10,314 nucleotides of DNA from an uncultured Actinoplanes sp. (GTDB lineage Bacteria > Actinomycetota > Actinomycetes > Mycobacteriales > Micromonosporaceae). The stretch spans positions 1 through 10,314 of the forward strand of contig CAKUMG010000124.1 of the NCBI GenBank assembly GCA_934667465.1. Reading direction: 5' to 3'. Shown one piece after another: positions 6,187 through 10,314 of this stretch. The position numbers and the translations under genes are program-made. Position 1 is the stretch's first letter; each line of letters opens with the position of its first letter. Below the pieces are notes generated by a model. It saw only the letters and a list, made by a program, of their open reading frames with translations. It was not told the origin of the DNA and searched no databases.

Positions 6187-7374
6187 ATGGAGATCCGACA
6201 GATCACTGCCGAAGAGCGCGCCGAGCTGGTCTACCCCGTCTCGTCCTACGCCTTCGAAGCCTCGCCCGCCAAGGACGACAAGGACCAGGAGGAGTACGCC
6301 TCCCGCATCCACCACTACCGGACGTCCACCAACCTGGTCGCCGAGGAGGACGGCCGGGTGCTGGCCGCCGTCGGCTCATGGCCGATGCGCCAGAACGTCC
6401 GCGGCGCGGTGCACGACATGGCCGGCATCTTCTCCGTGGTGTCGCATCCGGACGCGCGCCGGCGGGGGTTCGTGCGGCAGCTGATGGACCGGATCCTGCG
6501 GCACACCCGTGAGCAGGGCGCCGCCGTCAGCGCGCTCTACCCGTTCCGGCCCTCGTTCTACGAGCGGTTCGGCTATGTCGGGATCCCGCGGGTGCGCACG
6601 GCCACGTTCGCGCCGGAGGGGCTCGGGCATCTGCTGCGCGCCGAGCTGCCGGGGACGGTCGAGCGGCTGCCCCTGCGGGAGGGCTTCGACGAGTACGACG
6701 CGCTGACCCTGCGGCTGCTGGGGGAGCGGCACGGGTTCTCGGTCTTCGACGGGGTGCGGACCGCCGAGTTCAAGGATCGGCCGCGGTGGGTCGCGGTCGC
6801 GCGTGCCGGGGGCGAGGTCGTCGGGGCGGTGCTCTACCGGATCGAGGGGTACGGCGGGGAGCTGGTGGCCGAGGACCTGCTGACCACCGGCCCGCTGGGG
6901 CGCACGCTGCTGCTGCAGTTCCTCGCGCGGCACGTGGACCAGGTGGCTCGCATCGTCGTCAAGATCGGCACGGACGAGGTGCCGGACCTGTGGGGCACGG
7001 ACTTCGCGGTGCACACCGAGGGCCTTACCGGGTATCCGCGGCGGGGTGGCCCGATGGTGCGCCTGCTCTCCGCCGGGGCGCTGAACGGGCTGCGCACTCC
7101 GGCCGACGCGAGCGTGACAGTCGAGGTCACGGGCGACGAACTGCTCGCCGGGCGCTACCGGATCACCGGCGCGGGTGGCCGGCTGGAGGTCGCCGAGAGC
7201 GGGGACGAGCCCGCGGCCACGCTGTCGTGCCATGGGCTGTCCGCGCTGGCGTACGGCGTGCTCGATCCGGTCGAGGTGGTCCTGCGCGGGTTCGGCCGGG
7301 TCGAGGGGGAGGCGGCGGAGACGCTGGCGGCGCTGTTCCCGCGCGAGATGCCGTACCTCTTCAGTGATTTCTAG
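6187..7374 (+). CDS. eis: Eis-type GNAT family N-acetyltransferase with C-terminal SCP2-like domain
   Basis: This 395-aa protein is close in length to mycobacterial Eis (about 400 aa) and shows its three-part layout: an N-terminal GNAT domain (about 1-150), a second GNAT-like fold (about 150-290) and a sterol-carrier-protein-2-like domain (about 290-395). The acetyl-CoA binding motif A is seen as V84-V-S-H-P-D-A-R-R-R-G94. The FYERFGY segment gives Y125 and Y130; a tyrosine in this segment and the C-terminal carboxylate act in catalysis in Eis. Here the chain ends PYLFSDF, keeping the terminal Phe. Eis enzymes acetylate amines, including aminoglycosides and lysines, usually as hexamers in the cytoplasm. 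The true substrate here is unknown. The ATG at 6187 is chosen because it begins MEIRQIT at the predicted transcription start; there is no Shine-Dalgarno sequence. The stop TAG shares its CTAG with the convergent apbE stop. Confidence 0.9.
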   Translation: MEIRQITAEERAELVYPVSSYAFEASPAKDDKDQEEYASRIHHYRTSTNLVAEEDGRVLAAVGSWPMRQNVRGAVHDMAGIFSVVSHPDARRRGFVRQLMDRILRHTREQGAAVSALYPFRPSFYERFGYVGIPRVRTATFAPEGLGHLLRAELPGTVERLPLREGFDEYDALTLRLLGERHGFSVFDGVRTAEFKDRPRWVAVARAGGEVVGAVLYRIEGYGGELVAEDLLTTGPLGRTLLLQFLARHVDQVARIVVKIGTDEVPDLWGTDFAVHTEGLTGYPRRGGPMVRLLSAGALNGLRTPADASVTVEVTGDELLAGRYRITGAGGRLEVAESGDEPAATLSCHGLSALAYGVLDPVEVVLRGFGRVEGEAAETLAALFPREMPYLFSDF

Positions 7375-8117
7375 GCGGTCGGCAGACCCGGGGTGGTGAA
7401 CGCGCGCGCGTCCTCGGTGACCACCGCGGACTCGTAGCCCTCCGGCACCCGCTTCGCGAGCCAGGCGATCCCGTTCTGGCCCATCGCGAGGGCGGCCGTG
7501 GCATAGGCGTCCGCGAGCGCCAGGTCCGGCCCGGTCACGGTCACCGAACGCAACCCGCGGGCCGGCTTGCCCGTACGCGGATCGAAGACGTGATCCCCCC
7601 GCTCGTAGATCCCCGACGTCGCCACGGCGCCGTCCGTGACCGCGAGGACCCAGCTCAGCTTGCCGGCCTCCCACGGATGCCGGACGCCCACCCGCCACGG
7701 CGCCCCGGCGGCGGTGCGGCCCCGGGCCCGGATGTCGCCGCCCGCGTTGACGCAGTGGTGCCGCGACCCGGCCGCGGCCAGGCGCGCCGATGCGACCTCG
7801 ACCGACCACCCCTTGACGTAGCCGGAGGGGTCGAGCGGCCCCGCCGCGTACGCGTCGAAGTAACCGTCCGTGAAGCGCCACAGCCCGGCGCACGCGTCGA
7901 GGACGTGGCGCAGGTCCGGTGAGCAGCCGGCGGCCTCCACCTCGCGGCGGCGCAGCCGGCTGACCTCGCTGTCCTCGCGGTAGGTGCTGAACCGCCGGTC
8001 GACCTGGTGCAGCCACGCGCAGGTGTCGGCGATCATCGCGCGCAGGGCGGGCTCGGGCAGGTCGTCGGCGAGCTCGATGCTGACGACGGTGCCCATCACG
8101 TGTTCGGCGTGGCGCAT
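7371..8117 (-). CDS. apbE: ApbE-family FAD:protein FMN transferase
   Basis: This 248-aa enzyme moves FMN from FAD onto a Thr/Ser of a target protein, using Mg2+. Family motifs appear in order: M8-G-T-V-V-S, DRRFSTYREDSEVSRL (40-55), DPSGYVKGW (96-104), VNAGGD (123-128), ATSG (166-169), H176-V-F-D-P-R-T-G183, and ADAYATAALAMG (202-213), which supplies the usual metal-binding Asp and Thr. It is shorter than most ApbE proteins (300-350 aa) because the N-terminus starts directly at the first strand. No signal peptide or lipobox is visible and no in-frame upstream start could supply one, so it looks cytoplasmic. Its natural target is the FMN-binding protein encoded two genes upstream in the same operon. 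The ATG at 8117 lies 10 nt after the small ORF stop; the nearby Shine-Dalgarno sequence is weak (AGG in GTAGG), which fits coupled translation. Confidence 0.93.
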   Translation of the reverse strand: MRHAEHVMGTVVSIELADDLPEPALRAMIADTCAWLHQVDRRFSTYREDSEVSRLRRREVEAAGCSPDLRHVLDACAGLWRFTDGYFDAYAAGPLDPSGYVKGWSVEVASARLAAAGSRHHCVNAGGDIRARGRTAAGAPWRVGVRHPWEAGKLSWVLAVTDGAVATSGIYERGDHVFDPRTGKPARGLRSVTVTGPDLALADAYATAALAMGQNGIAWLAKRVPEGYESAVVTEDARAFTTPGLPTA

Positions 8118-8127
8118 GGGGCCGAAC

Positions 8128-8301
8128 CTACGCGGCCTCGTCGCCCGGGACCCACCGGCCGCGGTTGGGGCGCGGCGGGGCGGCGGGGCGCTCGCGGCCG
8201 TTGCCGACCACTGTCGGGCGGGCGTTCGGGCGGGTGGGGCGGGCGCTGTTGGGCGGCGGGCCGTCGCTCGGACGGGCGTAGCGGCTGCCCGGGTCGGTCA
8301 C
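8128..8301 (-). CDS. Small Arg/Pro-rich protein (57 aa) within the flavinylation operon
   Basis: Between the FMN-binding gene and apbE, the - strand carries a complete 57-aa frame. Its GTG (8301-8299) overlaps the FMN-binding stop as GTGA, and its TAG (8130-8128) lies 10 nt before the apbE ATG. In this frame 55 of 57 codons end in G or C (exceptions CGT and ACA), against about 75% G/C at second positions, the expected coding pattern for this genome. The product begins VTDPGSRYARPSDG and ends GRWVPGDEAA. It has 13 Pro, 10 Arg, no Lys and no Cys, six Arg-Pro pairs and an internal near-repeat (ARPTRPNARPT). It has no signal peptide or membrane helix and is likely disordered. Function unknown; it may only couple translation or may bind ApbE or the membrane complex. 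An alternative is non-coding GC-rich spacer. Confidence 0.6.
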   Translation of the reverse strand: MTDPGSRYARPSDGPPPNSARPTRPNARPTVVGNGRERPAAPPRPNRGRWVPGDEAA

Positions 8302-8780
8302 GCGCCGGCCTTGTCGAGGGCGGCCTGCAGCGACTTCACGTACGACTCGCTGGTGAAGGTGGCGCCGGAGACGGCGTCGATCTCGGCGCTCTGGGCCTGC
8401 AGCGTCTCCTCCTTGAGGGTGGCCACGGCCGGCGGGTTGATGGTGGCGCTGTCGTTGGTGGTCGGGTACGTCGCGTCGGCGGCGGTGATCTTGCCACCGG
8501 AGACGCGGATGGAGACCTGGATCGTGCCGTACGGGTTCTTAACCGCCGTGCCCTTGTGCACCCCGTTGGCGAGGCCGCCCTCGTCCTCTTTCTTGTCGGA
8601 CTTGCCCGGCTTGTCGGGGGTGCCGGTGGCCGACGGCTCCGCGTCCAGGTTCTCCTCGGAGAGATCGATCGCGGACGGCGAGGACACCGGAACGACCGGC
8701 GCGGCCACGCTCAGCCGGACGCCGATGATCAGGGCGGCGCCGGTCAACGTGCCGATGGCTGCTGCGGTGCTGCGTCGCAT
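8298..8780 (-). CDS. Membrane-anchored FMN-binding domain protein (covalent flavin carrier)
   Basis: The ATG at 8780 has GGGAG 8 nt upstream and gives 160 aa; upstream in-frame codons belong to the overlapping end of the reductase gene. The N-terminus (MRRSTAAAIG) leads into one hydrophobic helix (about 7-28), then a Ser/Pro/Asp/Lys-rich linker (about 30-72) and an FMN-binding domain (about 73-158). The key motif is D135-A-V-S-G-A-T141, so T141 should receive FMN through a phosphoester bond from ApbE. NPYGTIQVSIRVSGGKITA (82-100) is the typical first beta hairpin of the domain. The domain should face outside and pass electrons to an unknown acceptor. Only 28 bp separate it from the reductase gene, and its stop overlaps the small ORF. 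The RR near the start is not a full twin-arginine motif, but export of an already flavinylated, folded domain is a possibility. Confidence 0.92.
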   Translation of the reverse strand: MRRSTAAAIGTLTGAALIIGVRLSVAAPVVPVSSPSAIDLSEENLDAEPSATGTPDKPGKSDKKEDEGGLANGVHKGTAVKNPYGTIQVSIRVSGGKITAADATYPTTNDSATINPPAVATLKEETLQAQSAEIDAVSGATFTSESYVKSLQAALDKAGA

Positions 8781-8788
8781 GCGGGGGA

Positions 8789-8793
8789 CTCCC
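8789..8793 (-). promoter_or_regulatory. Shine-Dalgarno GGGAG of the FMN-binding protein gene
   Basis: GGGAG on the - strand lies 8 nt before the ATG at 8780, in the 28-bp gap after the reductase stop. It supports the 160-aa start over longer readings of the same frame. Confidence 0.65.
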
Positions 8794-8808
8794 AGGGGTC
8801 GGTGGCGG

Positions 8809-10296
8809 TCAGAACTCGAACGGGTCGAGGTGCAGCTGGCTGTCGGGGACGTCGAGCTCCTTGAGGGTGGCCACGGCGGCGCTGACCAGCCCGGGCGGGC
8901 CGCAGAGATAGACGTCACGCCGGTTCACGTCCGGGACCAGGCCGAGCATGCCGTTGGCTGTGAAGAGCCGGCGCGGGCCCGGGTCGGTGCGGGATCCGAC
9001 GATGTAGCGCACCCACGCGTCGCGGCGCTCGGCCAGCTCCTCGAGCTCCTCGCGGAAGACCAGCTCGTCGGGGCGGCTCGCGCGGTAGATCACGATCGTG
9101 TCGGCCGGCATGTCCTCCAGCAGCGCGCGGATCGGGGCGATGCCGCTGCCGCCGGCGATCAGGAGCGCGCGCCGCCGCGTACGGCGCTGGGCGGTGAAGG
9201 TCCCGAAGGGGCCCTCGGCCCAGATCCGGGTGCCGGGCCGCATCTGGGCCAGCCGCACGGTGTGCCCGCCCACGGCGGTGACGGTCAGGCGCAGCCACTG
9301 CGAGTTCGGCGCGGCCGACAGCGAGAACGGGTGCGACTGCCACCAGCCGTTGCGGGTGAAGAAGCGCCAGCGCATGAACTGGCCGGCCTGCGCCGGCAGC
9401 TTGTCGAGCCGGTTGCCGTCGATGTAGATCGAGAATGTGTTGGCGCCCTCGCCGACCACCTCGGCGACCTCGAAGCGGTGCCGCAGGTTGAGCCAGAGCG
9501 GCTCGAGCACCCGGCCCCAGACCAGCGCGGCGATGACCAGCGCGCCGAGGCCCGGCCAGAAGATGTCGGCGAACCGGCCGGACAGGTTGGCGCCCATCGC
9601 GACCTGATGGCCGTAGCCCAGCAGCAGCACGAGATAGCCGGAGAGATGGATCAGGTGCCAGAGCTCGTACGGCATCTTGGTGCGCGCCGCCCGGATCGAG
9701 ATCAGGCTGATGAAGACCAGGATGCCCGTGGCGACCGTGGCGCTGATCATCGACGGGAAGGTCGTGATCATCGTGAGGCCCTGCTCGACCACGCCGGTCT
9801 CGGCGGTCAGCGCGTAGCCGTAGATGATGAAGACCGCGTGCGCGCCGACCAGCACCACCAGCGAGGTGCCCAGCCAGCGGTGCCAGCGCAGCAGGTCGCG
9901 GGCGCCCACCCACTCCTCGAGGAACGAGACCCGGCTCATCATCAGCAGCTGGATGAAGAGCACGTAGCCGCCGGCCAGCCCGGTGAGCCGGCCGATCGCC
10001 ATCATCAGGGTCGGGGTGTCGTTGACCGCGCCGGCCTCGGTCTCGAAGAGCCAGAGCGACAGGCTGGTGGCGAGCCCCGCGAAGAACAGCAGGACCGTCA
10101 GCAGCCGGTTGCCGGAGGTCGCCTCGGCCGGCGGGCGGTCGTCGGTGGCGACGACGGCCGGGCCGGTGCTCTGCCAGCCCGAGGTCGTCTCCGGGTCGGC
10201 GACCACGATGGCGTCGCGGGGCACACCGCGGTTGAGCGGCGGCTCGTCCCAGAAGCCGGGTTCCGTCCGCTGGTCCTCGAAGGTCTGGTACGCCAT
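8809..10296 (-). CDS. Ferric-reductase-like transmembrane flavoprotein (NAD(P)H:haem:FMN electron transfer)
   Basis: The product is 495 aa from the ATG at 10296 (GAGGT just upstream); a GTG at 10305 would add three residues and cannot be excluded. A polar N-terminus (1-64) is followed by about six helices (65-83, 97-119, 137-160, 183-203, 213-236, 245-263). Histidines H139, H153, H214, H217 and H230 in HRWLG, GAHA, LWHLIHL and GYGHQ are placed to hold haem. A ferredoxin-reductase-type module follows: FAD-binding H322-P-F-S, nucleotide-binding A381-G-G-S-G-I-A-P388, C465-G-P-P-G469, and a terminal EF whose aromatic ring would stack on the flavin. Electrons should pass from cytoplasmic NAD(P)H through FAD and haem to the outer face, where the FMN-binding protein encoded next is the likely acceptor. 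It is the first gene of the operon; its promoter lies beyond the window edge. Confidence 0.92.
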   Translation of the reverse strand: MAYQTFEDQRTEPGFWDEPPLNRGVPRDAIVVADPETTSGWQSTGPAVVATDDRPPAEATSGNRLLTVLLFFAGLATSLSLWLFETEAGAVNDTPTLMMAIGRLTGLAGGYVLFIQLLMMSRVSFLEEWVGARDLLRWHRWLGTSLVVLVGAHAVFIIYGYALTAETGVVEQGLTMITTFPSMISATVATGILVFISLISIRAARTKMPYELWHLIHLSGYLVLLLGYGHQVAMGANLSGRFADIFWPGLGALVIAALVWGRVLEPLWLNLRHRFEVAEVVGEGANTFSIYIDGNRLDKLPAQAGQFMRWRFFTRNGWWQSHPFSLSAAPNSQWLRLTVTAVGGHTVRLAQMRPGTRIWAEGPFGTFTAQRRTRRRALLIAGGSGIAPIRALLEDMPADTIVIYRASRPDELVFREELEELAERRDAWVRYIVGSRTDPGPRRLFTANGMLGLVPDVNRRDVYLCGPPGLVSAAVATLKELDVPDSQLHLDPFEF

Positions 10297-10314
10297 CGAC
10301 CTCACCCGTTCGGC

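Noticed and set aside
5496..6512. 338-aa + strand frame across the snapalysin gene
   Set aside because: It lies antisense to a clear M7 protease and then runs out of frame into the Eis gene; there is no domain.
6376..8016. 546-aa - strand frame across eis and apbE
   Set aside because: It runs antisense to eis and in a wrong frame of apbE; the Pro/Arg/Gln/His-rich product has no domain.
8118..8301. Non-coding RNA or G-quadruplex element in the G-rich stretch before apbE
   Set aside because: The + strand G-runs are mostly explained by Pro/Arg codons of the 57-aa frame on the - strand.
8007..8864. 285-aa + strand frame opposite the FMN-binding gene
   Set aside because: Gly/Arg/Val-rich shadow of three - strand genes with clear motifs or coding bias.

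Overview
The window is very GC-rich (about 70-75% by eye), nearly every codon ends in G or C, GTG starts are common, and genes often join by ATGA/GTGA start-stop overlaps. With a snapalysin-type secreted protease, an Eis-type acetyltransferase and a ferric-reductase/FMN-binding/ApbE operon, this points to an actinomycete chromosome (Streptomyces- or Micromonospora/Actinoplanes-like). The sequence alone does not settle the genus. No rRNA, tRNA, CRISPR array or insertion sequence was seen.

Region 1 (1-4778, + strand) is a tightly coupled four-gene cluster, each junction a 4-bp overlap: the 3' part of a multi-pass membrane protein with a charged, probably coiled-coil tail; a membrane-anchored von Willebrand factor A protein with an intact MIDAS; a 182-aa protein of unknown function; and an 835-aa membrane protein with an M48-type HExxH zinc protease domain followed by a large polytopic region. 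The architecture suggests an envelope-located complex in which an extracytoplasmic vWA domain and a membrane protease work together, but the role is unknown. This is the best candidate for an undescribed system.

Region 2 (4771-6080, - strand) holds a small lipoprotein resembling the PknH-type extracellular sensor domain and, upstream of it, a snapalysin-like M7 metalloprotease, separated by a strong hairpin at 5496-5539. The lipoprotein gene ends inside the last codons of the M48 gene.

Region 3 (6081-7374) is a 106-bp divergent promoter region with two inverted repeats, one over each predicted -35 element, followed by a + strand Eis-type acetyltransferase whose mRNA looks leaderless.

Region 4 (7371-10296, - strand) is a flavinylation-dependent electron-transfer operon, read from right to left: a ferric-reductase-like transmembrane flavoprotein, a membrane-anchored FMN-binding-domain protein with the DxxSGAT flavinylation motif, a previously uncalled 57-aa Arg/Pro-rich small ORF, and ApbE (FAD:protein FMN transferase). 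The likely path is NAD(P)H to FAD to haem across the membrane to covalently bound FMN outside the cell. The eis and apbE genes converge and share one CTAG as both stop codons.
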